This document shows, one piece after another, positions 8,089 to 14,874 of a DNA stretch of 14,874 nucleotides. This DNA is from an uncultured Oxalobacteraceae bacterium (GTDB lineage: Bacteria > Pseudomonadota > Gammaproteobacteria > Burkholderiales > Burkholderiaceae). The position numbers were made by a program, and so were the translations under genes. Position 1 is the first letter of the stretch. Every line of letters starts with the position of its first letter. The notes beneath the pieces were generated by a model, which had not been told where the DNA came from, searched no databases, and saw only the letters and a list, made by a program, of their open reading frames with translations. The stretch spans positions 1 to 14,874 of the forward strand of contig CAMLFK010000114.1 in assembly GCA_946479255.1 (NCBI GenBank). Reading direction: 5' to 3'.

Positions 8089-9357
8089 GTGTCTTCCGAT
8101 CCCGCCAGAAGGGCGCGCCGGCGCTGGCTGACGGCGTCGATCGCCGCGGCCGGCCTGGCCGGGCTGCTGGCCTGGCTGGCACGCACCGGCAGCGCCAATG
8201 CCGAGGTGGCCGAGGTTGCCGACCCTGCGCCTGCGCGCAGCACGGCAGCGCGCGTCCCTGACAAGACGGGCGCTGACGCGCCCCCGCTACCCTTGCCGTC
8301 TTCGCAAGCCGAGCGGCGCCGCGTCCTGTTGGAAAACCTCACCCTGACCGACCGCACCTACTGCGGCTACCTGCAAGCGACCCAGTACCCGCCGGGCTCG
8401 CGGCCCATTGCAGAGCAGCCCGACCAGGTCTATCCCAACGCTCCCGTCACCGACCTGCACGCCATGCGCGAAGAAGGTGGCGCCAGCAATGCCAAGGTGC
8501 GCATCCAGACCTCGCAGTCGCGCGTGCACCTGGCGGCCGGCGAAAGCGTGGCCCTGTCGCTGCGCGCGCTGGACGAACAGGACCAGGTGCTGCCGCTGGT
8601 GGTCACGCGCGCCGTGGCGCAAGGCCTGGTGTTCGACGGACGCCGCGCCGCGCCCCAGCTGGCGCTGCCCTTCGCCGATGATGGCGCCGCGCCGGACGTG
8701 ACGGGCGGCGACGGCACCCACGCGGCGGGGCTCACCCCAGGCCAGACCAGCCTGGCCGGCTTCGACGGCACCATCCGCATCCACGTCCGTTACAGCGTGG
8801 GCGGCCGGGCCGGAACGGTGGCCTTCGACGTCATCTACTCGCCCGACGTGCCGGCCGCCTGGACCGGCCAGGTGCGCGAAGCCCTCGACGACGGCTCGCT
8901 CAGCTTTTACCTCAAGGCCAATGTGCGCCAGGCCGGCCGCTACATCGTCAGCGGAAGGGTGGACGATGCGCGCGGTAAACCAGTCGCGCTGCTCACTTTC
9001 AACGAGCTGCTGCCGGCCGGGCCGGCGGAAGTCAAACTGTCGATGTTCGGCAAGCTGCTGCGCGACACGGCCCCGGCCATGCCGCTGGTCTTGCGCGACG
9101 TCGACGGCTACCTGCTCAAGGAAAACGCCGACCCGGACCGCGCGCTGATGGCGCGCCTGCAGGGCCCGGTCCACAGCGCCAGGCCGCAGCTGCTCAAGGC
9201 CTTCTCCGACGCCGAGTGGCAGAGCGAAGAACGCAGCCGCCATTTGCAGGAGTTCAGCCGCGACCTGGCGCGCGCCCGCGCCGCGCTCAGCGAGTTCGAT
9301 CCCGCCATCGCGCCGCCGCCCTCCGAATGCTCATCAAATAGGCTGAACCTACCTTAG
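8089..9357 (+). CDS. Exported protein of unknown function with Ig-like C-terminal module
   Basis: 422 aa. The N-terminus has an arginine cluster (residues 7-12, RRARRR) before a hydrophobic stretch (about 14-30) and an AxA-type site SANA (about 35-38); the RRRWLT context resembles a twin-arginine signal. A Pro/Ala-rich linker follows, then a segment around Cys92 (TYCGYLQATQYPPGSRP...DQVYPNAP). The stretch at about 285-360 (AGRYIVSGRVDDARGKPVA, LPAGPAEVKLSMFGKLL, PLVLRDVDGYLL) resembles Ig-like beta-sandwich modules such as those labelled DUF4785 or choice-of-anchor X; this is a resemblance by eye. The C-terminus is helical and charged, with Cys414. GTG at 8089 is the first start after the TGA of the small ORF. 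It precedes the secreted protein gene by 45 nt, probably in the same operon. Confidence 0.72.
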   Translation: MSSDPARRARRRWLTASIAAAGLAGLLAWLARTGSANAEVAEVADPAPARSTAARVPDKTGADAPPLPLPSSQAERRRVLLENLTLTDRTYCGYLQATQYPPGSRPIAEQPDQVYPNAPVTDLHAMREEGGASNAKVRIQTSQSRVHLAAGESVALSLRALDEQDQVLPLVVTRAVAQGLVFDGRRAAPQLALPFADDGAAPDVTGGDGTHAAGLTPGQTSLAGFDGTIRIHVRYSVGGRAGTVAFDVIYSPDVPAAWTGQVREALDDGSLSFYLKANVRQAGRYIVSGRVDDARGKPVALLTFNELLPAGPAEVKLSMFGKLLRDTAPAMPLVLRDVDGYLLKENADPDRALMARLQGPVHSARPQLLKAFSDAEWQSEERSRHLQEFSRDLARARAALSEFDPAIAPPPSECSSNRLNLP

Positions 9358-9402
9358 CCATAAGTGGTCATACCTTCAACTCACTCTTGAAGGAGAACAC
9401 GA

Positions 9403-10290
9403 ATGAACCAGTTGGCGCGCGTGGTGGCAGTGCTGGTCCTGGCATGTCTCTGTATGGCTCCGGGCAGGGCGGATGCCACCAATTATTCCTTGTGGATTAA
9501 CGGCCGCGCCGACGACGGCACGGTCGGCAATTACGCCGACTTCCGATACTGGGGACCGTCCGCCACGCCGGCCGGTATCAATAAAAAGGCCGTCAACTGG
9601 GATGGCCGCAGCAGCATCGCCACCGCCAGCGGCACGCTGCGCGAGGCGCTGGACTGCTTCTGTACGGGCCCCAACTGGTGTTACATCGCCGCTTACAGCG
9701 CCGGCGACCTGCTGGCTGGCTACACACTGGCCAACTATGGCGGGTCCACGCGCACGGTGGGCAATGCCACGCCCAATGCCGCCGGCGTGTGCGGCAGCGC
9801 GGACGGCGCCACCCAGACCGGCTGGAACATCAAGTGGGTGAGGGTGGCCGCCGGCGCGGCCGGCGGCAGTGAACTGGCCGATGCCGGCACCTGGACCGCC
9901 AGCGAGCCGCTGGTGCGCGACCTCAAGACCTCCACCGCACGCGCCATGTACAACCACAACGACACGCGCGGCGTGTGGTTCTACATGTATGCGGCGGCGC
10001 GCGGCACGATGTACTCCATGCTGCTGCCGGGGCAGGACGACGAAGTAGTGGGCTACCACAGCAGCGGCGGCGTGTCGGGAAGCTCGGGAGGGGCCTACTG
10101 CAACCCGAGTGACTGGTTCTGCAAAGACCTCACCCTGGGCACGGCGGCCAACCAGGGCGGCTGGCCCAAGTGGAACCAGCATTCGGTCAGCTTCCGCGAC
10201 GATGGCGAAAATTATTCGCACTACCTGGACGGGAACTGGCTCGGCATTACAGCGAGGGTGCGGGCGGATATGGAAGCCTTCGCCCGCTGA
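9403..10290 (+). CDS. Secreted cysteine-rich protein, possible alpha/beta-hydrolase-like enzyme
   Basis: 295 aa with a classical signal peptide (hydrophobic core 7-19, likely cleavage after ADA near residue 25). AAGGAG is well placed 7 nt before the ATG. The mature part has six cysteines (85, 87, 93, 130, 233, 240), which suits three disulfides in the periplasm or outside the cell. WCYIAAYSAGDLLAGY places Ser99 in a Y-S-A-G turn after a predicted beta strand, like a serine nucleophile elbow; LLPGQDDEVVGYHSSGG further on could supply Asp212/213 and His219 of a triad. This order (Ser, Asp, His) fits an alpha/beta hydrolase, but the elbow lacks the usual leading Gly, so the enzyme call is tentative. 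It follows the 422-aa exported protein by 45 nt and probably shares its transcript. Confidence 0.75.
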   Translation: MNQLARVVAVLVLACLCMAPGRADATNYSLWINGRADDGTVGNYADFRYWGPSATPAGINKKAVNWDGRSSIATASGTLREALDCFCTGPNWCYIAAYSAGDLLAGYTLANYGGSTRTVGNATPNAAGVCGSADGATQTGWNIKWVRVAAGAAGGSELADAGTWTASEPLVRDLKTSTARAMYNHNDTRGVWFYMYAAARGTMYSMLLPGQDDEVVGYHSSGGVSGSSGGAYCNPSDWFCKDLTLGTAANQGGWPKWNQHSVSFRDDGENYSHYLDGNWLGITARVRADMEAFAR

Positions 10291-10308
10291 TGCCAGGCGC
10301 CCGCACCC
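10256..10308. repeat. Overlapping inverted repeats spanning the stop codon of the secreted protein gene
   Basis: GGGTGCGGGCG (10256-10266) is a perfect 11-bp reverse complement of 10298-10308. Its inner part GCGGGCG (10260-10266) can pair instead with CGCCCGC at 10281-10287, so two alternative hairpins are possible. Neither is followed by a T-run. It may act as a factor-dependent or bidirectional stop between this gene and the convergent small gene. Confidence 0.45.
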
Positions 10309-10319
10309 GGATAGCTTGC

Positions 10320-10508
10320 TTACATCAGGGTGCGCTTCTCTTCGGCGGTGAGGCGCTTGCCGGTGATGATCACGACGGCCATCCGGTCGGTCGACGCGAT
10401 ATCGACCGCGATGGCGTGCGGCGCTTTTGGCTTGCTCACCCAGGCGGCGGCGCACAGCAGAGCAAACAACAGCACCAGTACGATCTCGGCGTTTTTGAAA
10501 ATTTCCAT
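10320..10508 (-). CDS. 62-aa single-pass membrane protein, unknown function
   Basis: Small protein not assigned to a named family. Residues 8-25 (EIVLVLLFALLCAAAWVS) form one membrane helix or signal anchor after a short charged N-terminus; the rest (about 26-62) carries AVDIASTDRMAVVIITGKRLTAEEKRTL, ending in a charged helix-like tail. GGGAAG lies 6 nt before the ATG, giving a convincing start; the same frame stays open far upstream through the opposite-strand GTPase gene, which is not coding. It is convergent with the secreted protein gene (29-nt gap) and divergent from the GTPase gene. The remainder would lie in the periplasm if the helix inserts as a signal anchor. Confidence 0.75.
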   Translation of the reverse strand: MEIFKNAEIVLVLLFALLCAAAWVSKPKAPHAIAVDIASTDRMAVVIITGKRLTAEEKRTLM

Positions 10509-10577
10509 GATTTTCTTCCCAATGCAGTGGTAATGGGCCGAGTGTGCATCGGCGCGCGGGAGGGAATATTGCCGTAT

Positions 10578-10591
10578 GTCAATGCCTTGAC
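10578..10591. promoter_or_regulatory. GTCAA/TTGAC inverted repeat between divergent genes
   Basis: GTCAA-TGCC-TTGAC (10578-10591) sits midway between the small membrane protein gene and the GTPase gene. Each arm reads as TTGAC in its own direction, so it could be two back-to-back -35 elements or an operator, but no good -10 is found at 16-18 bp on either side. Confidence 0.25.
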
Positions 10592-10673
10592 GGAGGGCAG
10601 GAATTGCTTCGGACGGCCTCATAGCGCAGACATCGTAAAATAGCGGCCTGACTGAGAATGAGAGAGTGTGGCA

Positions 10674-11621
10674 ATGTCGATACAATGGTACCCGGGGCAC
10701 ATGAACGCCGCCCGCAAGAAGGCGGCGGAGCAGATGGAGAACACCGATCTGGTGATCGAAGTGCTGGACGCGCGCCTGCCCGAGGCCAGCTGCAATCCCA
10801 TGGTGGAAGAGTTGCGCCTGTTCCGCCAGCGTCCCTGTCTCAAGATTCTCAACAAGGTGGACCTCGCGGATCCGGCCGCCACGGCGGCATGGAGCGCCTA
10901 CTACAATGCCCAGGAAGGCGTCACCGCCTTTGCGATGACGACCAAGAAGCCAGCCGACGTGGCCAGGATTCCCGAACTGTGCCAGTCGCTCGCGCCGCAC
11001 CGCGGCGTGCCGACCAAACCGCTGCGCATCATGATCATGGGTATTCCCAACGTCGGCAAATCGACCTTGATGAATGCACTGCTGAAGAAAAAGGTGGCCA
11101 AGGTGGGCGACGAGCCGGCTGTCACCAAGATGCAGCAAAAGCTCTACCTCGGCAAGAACATCATCCTGGTCGACACGCCGGGCATGCTGTGGCCCAAGAT
11201 CGCCATGGCCAGTGACGGCTTGATGCTGGCTGCCAGCCACGCGATCGGCTCGAATGCGCTGATCGAGGAAGAGGTTGCCGTGTATTTGGCCGACGTGCTT
11301 CTGGAGCACTACCCGCAGTTGCTGACGGCCCGCTATGGCTTCAAGACCGAAGGCATGGATGGCATCGCGGTAGTCGAAGGTGTGGCGGCGCGGCGCGGGT
11401 TCCGGCAAAAGGGTGGCGATCTCGATTTCGAAAAGGCCTCCCACACCTTCCTGCAAGATTACCGCAGCGGCGCGCTGGGCCGCATCAGCCTGGAGACGCC
11501 GGAAACGCGCGCCGTGCGCCTGGCCGCGCATGAGGCCGAGATGGCCGCCAAAGCCGCCAAGGCCGCCGCTATCGCTGCCGAGAAAGCGGCCAACAACGCG
11601 CGCGGCAAGCGCGGCACGTAA
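10674..11621 (+). CDS. ylqF: Ribosome biogenesis GTPase YlqF/RbgA family
   Basis: 315-aa cytoplasmic circularly permuted GTPase; the B. subtilis homologue RbgA/YlqF acts in late assembly of the large ribosomal subunit. The typical N-terminus IQWYPGHMNAARK is present, and the G motifs occur in permuted order: G4 NKVD (60-63), then G1/P-loop GIPNVGKS (123-130), a G2-type threonine near 151, and G3 DTPG (167-170). The C-terminal domain follows, ending in an Ala/Lys-rich tail (about 284-315) that is probably flexible. The ATG at 10674 has AGAGAG 7 nt upstream; an in-frame GTG two codons earlier is less well placed. A divergent 165-bp region separates it from the small membrane gene. The family call is firm. 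Confidence 0.95.
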   Translation: MSIQWYPGHMNAARKKAAEQMENTDLVIEVLDARLPEASCNPMVEELRLFRQRPCLKILNKVDLADPAATAAWSAYYNAQEGVTAFAMTTKKPADVARIPELCQSLAPHRGVPTKPLRIMIMGIPNVGKSTLMNALLKKKVAKVGDEPAVTKMQQKLYLGKNIILVDTPGMLWPKIAMASDGLMLAASHAIGSNALIEEEVAVYLADVLLEHYPQLLTARYGFKTEGMDGIAVVEGVAARRGFRQKGGDLDFEKASHTFLQDYRSGALGRISLETPETRAVRLAAHEAEMAAKAAKAAAIAAEKAANNARGKRGT

Positions 11622-11625
11622 GCGC

Positions 11626-11644
11626 CGTGCCCGCGCGGGGCACG
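11626..11644. terminator. GC-rich hairpin between convergent genes, possible terminator
   Basis: CGTGCCC (11626-11632) and GGGCACG (11638-11644) form a perfect 7-bp stem with a 5-nt loop, exactly in the 23-nt gap between the GTPase stop and the dioxygenase stop. No T-run follows on either strand, so intrinsic termination would be weak. Confidence 0.45.
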
Positions 11645-12463
11645 CTACCCCAGCGCGCTCCCGAAGCGAAAGCTCGACACCGCCAGGCTGCCGAAGAAAT
11701 CATCCTCGTGATACACGCAGGCAGCCGCTTCCTGCTCGGCCGCGCCCAGCGCCACCATCAGCGGCAGCAGATGCTCTTCGCGCGGATGCGCAAGGCGCGC
11801 GTATGGCGCCTCGTCCCAGTGCAGCAAGGCGCTGGTGCGCTGGTGCGGCGGCAGCTGCAGCAGGGTCAGTTGCAGCCACTCGTCGAAGGCATGCGATGCC
11901 TGCTTGCCGCCGGGCCCGAACTGGCGCAGGTTATGGTAACTAAGGCCGCTGCCGATGATCAGCACACCCTCGCTGCGCAGTGGCGCCAGCGCCCGGCCGA
12001 TGTCGATATGCGTCATCGGGTTCAGGTCGCGCATCAGGGACAGCTGCACCACCGGCACATCGGCCTGTGGATACACCGGATACAGCATGGAGAAAGTGCC
12101 ATGGTCGAAGCCGCGCTGCGGATCGAGCAGCGCCGGGTGTCCCGCCGCATCGAGCAGCTGGGCGACCCGCTCGGCCAGTTCAGGCGCGCCGGGAGCGGGA
12201 TATTTCACCTGATAGGTATGGGCCGGAAAGCCGCCGTAGTCGTAGATCATGGGCGGATGTTCGCCAGACGATAATGTCGGCTGCGCTTCCTCCCAATGCC
12301 CCGAAATCACCAGCACCGCCTTGGGCGGCCGGCCACCGACCTGGCGCCGCATGTCCACCAGCGACGCTTCCAGCTTGTCGTAGGTCGATCCGTACTGGTC
12401 CTTCATGAACGGCCAGGGGCCGCCGCCGTGCGAGACAAAAAAAGTAGGTAAGGCAGCGCTCAT
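11645..12463 (-). CDS. ygiD: LigB/YgiD-family extradiol dioxygenase (4,5-DOPA dioxygenase-like)
   Basis: 272-aa cytoplasmic class III extradiol ring-cleavage dioxygenase family protein. E. coli YgiD is reported to act on L-DOPA; the substrate here is not shown. Predicted metal-binding residues are in place: His12 (FVSHGGGP), His56 (ISGHWEE), His177 (SGLSYHNLR) and His231 (REEHLLPL); His121 in GFDHGTFS is the likely catalytic base. The ATG at 12463 has a perfect GAGGAG 6 nt upstream, better than the in-frame ATG at 12481. It lies 49 nt downstream of the membrane protein gene on the same strand and may be co-transcribed, but there is no functional link visible. Full length for the family, with no damage seen. 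Confidence 0.9.
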   Translation of the reverse strand: MSAALPTFFVSHGGGPWPFMKDQYGSTYDKLEASLVDMRRQVGGRPPKAVLVISGHWEEAQPTLSSGEHPPMIYDYGGFPAHTYQVKYPAPGAPELAERVAQLLDAAGHPALLDPQRGFDHGTFSMLYPVYPQADVPVVQLSLMRDLNPMTHIDIGRALAPLRSEGVLIIGSGLSYHNLRQFGPGGKQASHAFDEWLQLTLLQLPPHQRTSALLHWDEAPYARLAHPREEHLLPLMVALGAAEQEAAACVYHEDDFFGSLAVSSFRFGSALG

Positions 12464-12512
12464 GTCAAACTCCTCGTTCAATACCTGCTACATGAGGGTG
12501 AGGTCCTGGATA

Positions 12513-13340
12513 TCAACCGGCCACGCCGATCAGTGCGAACAGCCGGGCGATCTTCATCCAGGCGACTACCATGACGATAAGCTGGGTCAATACAAAAGCT
12601 CCCAGCAATCCGGCAAAGCCCAGGCTTGGCACGTGCAGCCGTGCCCACGCCAGCAAGGCCGCCACAAGCAGGCCGGCCGCGCTGATGGCGGCATACAGGC
12701 CCAAGGTGGCCACTGGCCGCCGTTTCAACAGCTTGCAGCCGGACCACCAGCCAAGAACGGCCGAGGTGCGGCGCCGGTCCAGCGCCAGCACCGCGCGGCC
12801 GGCATCCACGCTCGCATGCGCGAGCATCAGCAACAGCAGGGCGCAAAGCACGGCCAGCGCGCGTGCCGGCCCACCCATCCCCGCGCTCATGTCCAGCAGT
12901 GTCCCACCGATGGCCGCCGCCGCCAGCAGCGGCAACGCCGCCCACAGCAGCATCCGCAACAGGCGTGGATACTCGCGCAGGCCGCCGGCGGTCAGGTCGC
13001 GGAAACCCGGCAGGCCTTCGGCGCGCGCCGCGCTGATCGCCATGCCCGACAACAGCGGAGAGATCAACAAGGTCACGATCATGGCAAGCAGGGCGGCGTT
13101 CACGAAGCCCGTGGGCGGCAGTCCGGCCAGGCTTTTCAGGTCCGTGATGGCCAGCATGTCGAGCGACTCCGCGAAGCGGGCCGCATGCACCGAATAGTCC
13201 AGGTGCGCGGACAGCAGCTGCGCCACCGGCACGGCCGCGATGGCGGTCGGGATCAGCAGCCACGCGCCCCACAGCAGCAGCAAGCGCCATTGCAGGGCGC
13301 CGCGCGCGGCAAAACTCAGACGGTCAATAGTAGCCTTCAT
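12513..13340 (-). CDS. Polytopic inner-membrane protein, unknown function
   Basis: 275-aa protein with about six hydrophobic segments (roughly 19-38, 78-102, 127-146, 152-175, 206-231, 239-262) and positively charged loops, so an integral membrane protein. I do not recognise a named family or catalytic motif; RRTSAVLGWWSGCKLLKRRP before the fifth segment is a conserved-looking basic loop. The ATG at 13340 overlaps the stop of the M1 peptidase gene by ATGA, so the two are probably translationally coupled and may act together, for example as a membrane partner of the peptidase; this is inference. The same frame stays open upstream through the peptidase gene, which is not part of this protein. 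Confidence 0.82.
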   Translation of the reverse strand: MKATIDRLSFAARGALQWRLLLLWGAWLLIPTAIAAVPVAQLLSAHLDYSVHAARFAESLDMLAITDLKSLAGLPPTGFVNAALLAMIVTLLISPLLSGMAISAARAEGLPGFRDLTAGGLREYPRLLRMLLWAALPLLAAAAIGGTLLDMSAGMGGPARALAVLCALLLLMLAHASVDAGRAVLALDRRRTSAVLGWWSGCKLLKRRPVATLGLYAAISAAGLLVAALLAWARLHVPSLGFAGLLGAFVLTQLIVMVVAWMKIARLFALIGVAG

Positions 13341-14874
13341 ACGGTGGCGATCAGGGAGAGCAGCAGGTTGAAGAAGGCCGCGAAGTCGGCAGTCCAGCGG
13401 CGCGACGCACCCGGGTCGGCCTTGAGCGTGCGGCTGTCGTCCAGTTTGTTGGCGTCCAGGTAGTGCAGCTGCCTGGGATCGAGTTCGGCCGAGACGGCAG
13501 GCGCCGGCTTGAGCCAGCTGTAGTTTTGCCAGCGCTCCTGCACGCCCGGCGCGGGATCGAAGCTCACAGTCTCGCTGCTGCCGTCGGCGAATTTGACCAG
13601 CAGCGTTTGCGGCACCGGCGCGCCGCGCCGCCGCACCGTCACGCTGGTCCGGTAGGGGAACGGTCCGCTGTCGGCGCGTGCTTTGGGATTGGCGCGGCGC
13701 CAGGCTTCGCGCAGCTTGCCGATCCGCTCGTTGACTGCGTCCTGGCGCTCCACCACGCGCTTGCCGCCGGCCTCGGTGAAGCCTGGCTGCGGCACTTCCT
13801 CCAGACTGGAAAACGCTTCGATGCGGTCGTCGACCTTGGCGGTCGCATAGATCTGCTGGGCGAACACGCTCTCCACGGCGGCGCGCTGGCCGCTGCCCTC
13901 GGCCAGCGCCTCGCGCAGGTCGGCGATGCTGGGGTGGCGGAACTTCCAGCGCTGATAATACGTCTTCATGCCGCGCGCCATGGCCTCCTTGCCGATGCGC
14001 GCTTCCAGGTCGCGCAGCACCACCGCGCCGCGGTCGTACACCGGCCCGATGCCTTGCAGCCGGTCCCACGCATTTTGCCCCAAGGCGTCGGCCGGATCGC
14101 CGACAGGCGTGAGCAAGCGGCTGAACTGCAGGCTGTCCCAGCCCGGCGCCACGCCCAGCGCCGCCAGCCATTTCGGCACCGGATGCAGCTTGACGCCGCG
14201 CTCGGCCAGCTGGCGGTGGTTCCAGTATTCGTTGACGCCTTCATCAAGAAACGGTTCCTCGAACTCGTTCGAGGCCAGGATGCCGTAAAAGTAGCCGTGT
14301 CCCGCTTCGTGGATGGTGACGAAATCGAAGTTGAAGCCGTCCAGCGTATCGCTGCGCACGCCGTTCCTCGCCATCGACGTGAAGAAGGTCGGGTACTCCA
14401 TGCTGTCCGCCCCGTGGGCCTGCACCGGCGGCACCACCGCCGTCAGCGTGCGATAGGGATAGGGCCCGAGCGTGCGGCTGAAATAGTCCAGCGCCTCGCG
14501 CGTGTATTGCAGCACCCGCTTTGCCGCTGCCGCGGATTCAGGCGGATGAATCACCGTGATCGCGACCTTCGGGCTGCCTGGCGCGCTCCATGTGGCCCTC
14601 AAGGGCGCGGCACTGCGCGAGTCGGCGGTCCACGCAAAGTCGTGCACATCGCCCTGCACATAGTGATGCGTGGCCATCCCGTCCTTCTCGACCGCTTGGC
14701 CCTGCGGCTCGCCGGTCGCGCCGACCTGATACCTCACCGGGACGGTCAGCTTGACGTCGTAGTGGCCGAAGTCCGCGTAGAACTCGGAGTCCGAATGGAA
14801 TTCGTGCACGTTCCAGCGCGGCGTGGTGGCTCCGCGTTCGCCCGGCAGTTCCAGCACGCCGATCTTGGGGAACC
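13337..14874 (-). CDS. M1-family zinc metallopeptidase, N-terminus beyond window end
   Basis: About 511 C-terminal residues of a gluzincin aminopeptidase-like protein; the frame runs open through the window edge, where FPKIGVLELPGERG matches the usual FPKIG region of such proteins, so the GTG at 14857 is internal. In visible numbering, the zinc site is HEAGH (188-192, bases 14311-14297) with the third ligand Glu211 exactly 18 residues later, in LDEGVNEYW, giving the M1 pattern HExxH-x18-E. DSMEYPTFF (Met158-Glu159) takes the place of the GAMEN substrate-binding motif, and GPVYDRG (Tyr279) fits the transition-state tyrosine. The C-terminus ends in a hydrophobic stretch, FNLLLSLIATV. ATGA overlap with the following membrane protein gene suggests coupling. 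Confidence 0.92.
   Translation of the reverse strand, partial: FPKIGVLELPGERGATTPRWNVHEFHSDSEFYADFGHYDVKLTVPVRYQVGATGEPQGQAVEKDGMATHHYVQGDVHDFAWTADSRSAAPLRATWSAPGSPKVAITVIHPPESAAAAKRVLQYTREALDYFSRTLGPYPYRTLTAVVPPVQAHGADSMEYPTFFTSMARNGVRSDTLDGFNFDFVTIHEAGHGYFYGILASNEFEEPFLDEGVNEYWNHRQLAERGVKLHPVPKWLAALGVAPGWDSLQFSRLLTPVGDPADALGQNAWDRLQGIGPVYDRGAVVLRDLEARIGKEAMARGMKTYYQRWKFRHPSIADLREALAEGSGQRAAVESVFAQQIYATAKVDDRIEAFSSLEEVPQPGFTEAGGKRVVERQDAVNERIGKLREAWRRANPKARADSGPFPYRTSVTVRRRGAPVPQTLLVKFADGSSETVSFDPAPGVQERWQNYSWLKPAPAVSAELDPRQLHYLDANKLDDSRTLKADPGASRRWTADFAAFFNLLLSLIATV

Noticed and set aside
8287..9243. 318-codon minus-strand frame opposite the 422-aa exported protein
   Set aside because: The plus-strand frame has an export signal, a plausible fold and operon context; the minus frame has shadow-type composition.
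9376..10455. 359-codon minus-strand frame opposite the secreted protein gene
   Set aside because: It overlaps both a gene with a classical signal peptide and the small 10320-10508 gene in another frame; no motif.
10587..10641. TTGACG and TAAAAT as a promoter for the GTPase gene
   Set aside because: The two elements are 43 bp apart, far from the 16-18 bp needed.
10509..11531. N-terminal extension of the 62-aa membrane protein to 403 aa
   Set aside because: The extension is antisense to the YlqF-type GTPase; the start at 10508 has a good RBS and the extra residues show no domain.
13341..14171. N-terminal extension of the membrane protein to 552 aa
   Set aside because: It is the M1 peptidase gene read out of frame; the ATG at 13340 in the ATGA overlap is the natural start.

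Overview
The window is GC-rich chromosomal DNA with densely packed genes, 4-nt ATGA overlaps and one AT-rich intergenic island. Protein content and style (CysM, an MltB-type transglycosylase, a MoxR/DUF58/TgpA cluster, a YlqF-type GTPase, a YgiD-type dioxygenase) fit a betaproteobacterium, most likely Oxalobacteraceae (Massilia/Duganella/Janthinobacterium-like). That assignment is inference from protein style; no rRNA or other taxonomic marker is present. I see no tRNA, CRISPR array, insertion sequence or phage gene.

Left part (1-6634). The 3' part of cysM on the plus strand converges, across a strong hairpin terminator, on a small minus-strand helix-turn-helix protein. A 470-bp AT-rich intergenic region with several inverted repeats follows. 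Then comes a minus-strand operon, in transcription order: MoxR-type AAA+ ATPase (6634-5714), DUF58 protein (5705-4707), TgpA-type membrane transglutaminase (4710-2665) and MltB-type lytic transglycosylase (2668-1442). The last two junctions are ATGA overlaps. The set looks like a translationally coupled envelope module: chaperone-like ATPase, membrane-anchored partner, periplasmic transglutaminase-like enzyme and peptidoglycan-cleaving enzyme.

Middle part (6635-10673). A histone-deacetylase-family hydrolase is read divergently from the moxR operon. Downstream lies the least familiar stretch: a well-formed sigma70-type promoter (TTGACT-N17-TAGATT), a 30-codon ORF that is essentially only a signal peptide, a 422-aa exported protein lying in the same frame after one TGA codon, and a 295-aa secreted cysteine-rich protein with features of an alpha/beta hydrolase. 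This looks like a small exported two- or three-gene operon of unknown function and is the best candidate here for something undescribed. A 62-aa single-pass membrane protein lies on the minus strand after it.

Right part (10674-14874). A circularly permuted ribosome-assembly GTPase (YlqF/RbgA family) is read on the plus strand. It converges on a minus-strand group: an M1-family zinc metallopeptidase cut by the window end, a polytopic membrane protein overlapping it by ATGA, and, after a 49-nt gap, a LigB/YgiD-type extradiol dioxygenase.

Starts were chosen from visible ribosome binding sites and gene overlaps. Long open frames opposite or out of register with these genes are treated as products of the high GC content.
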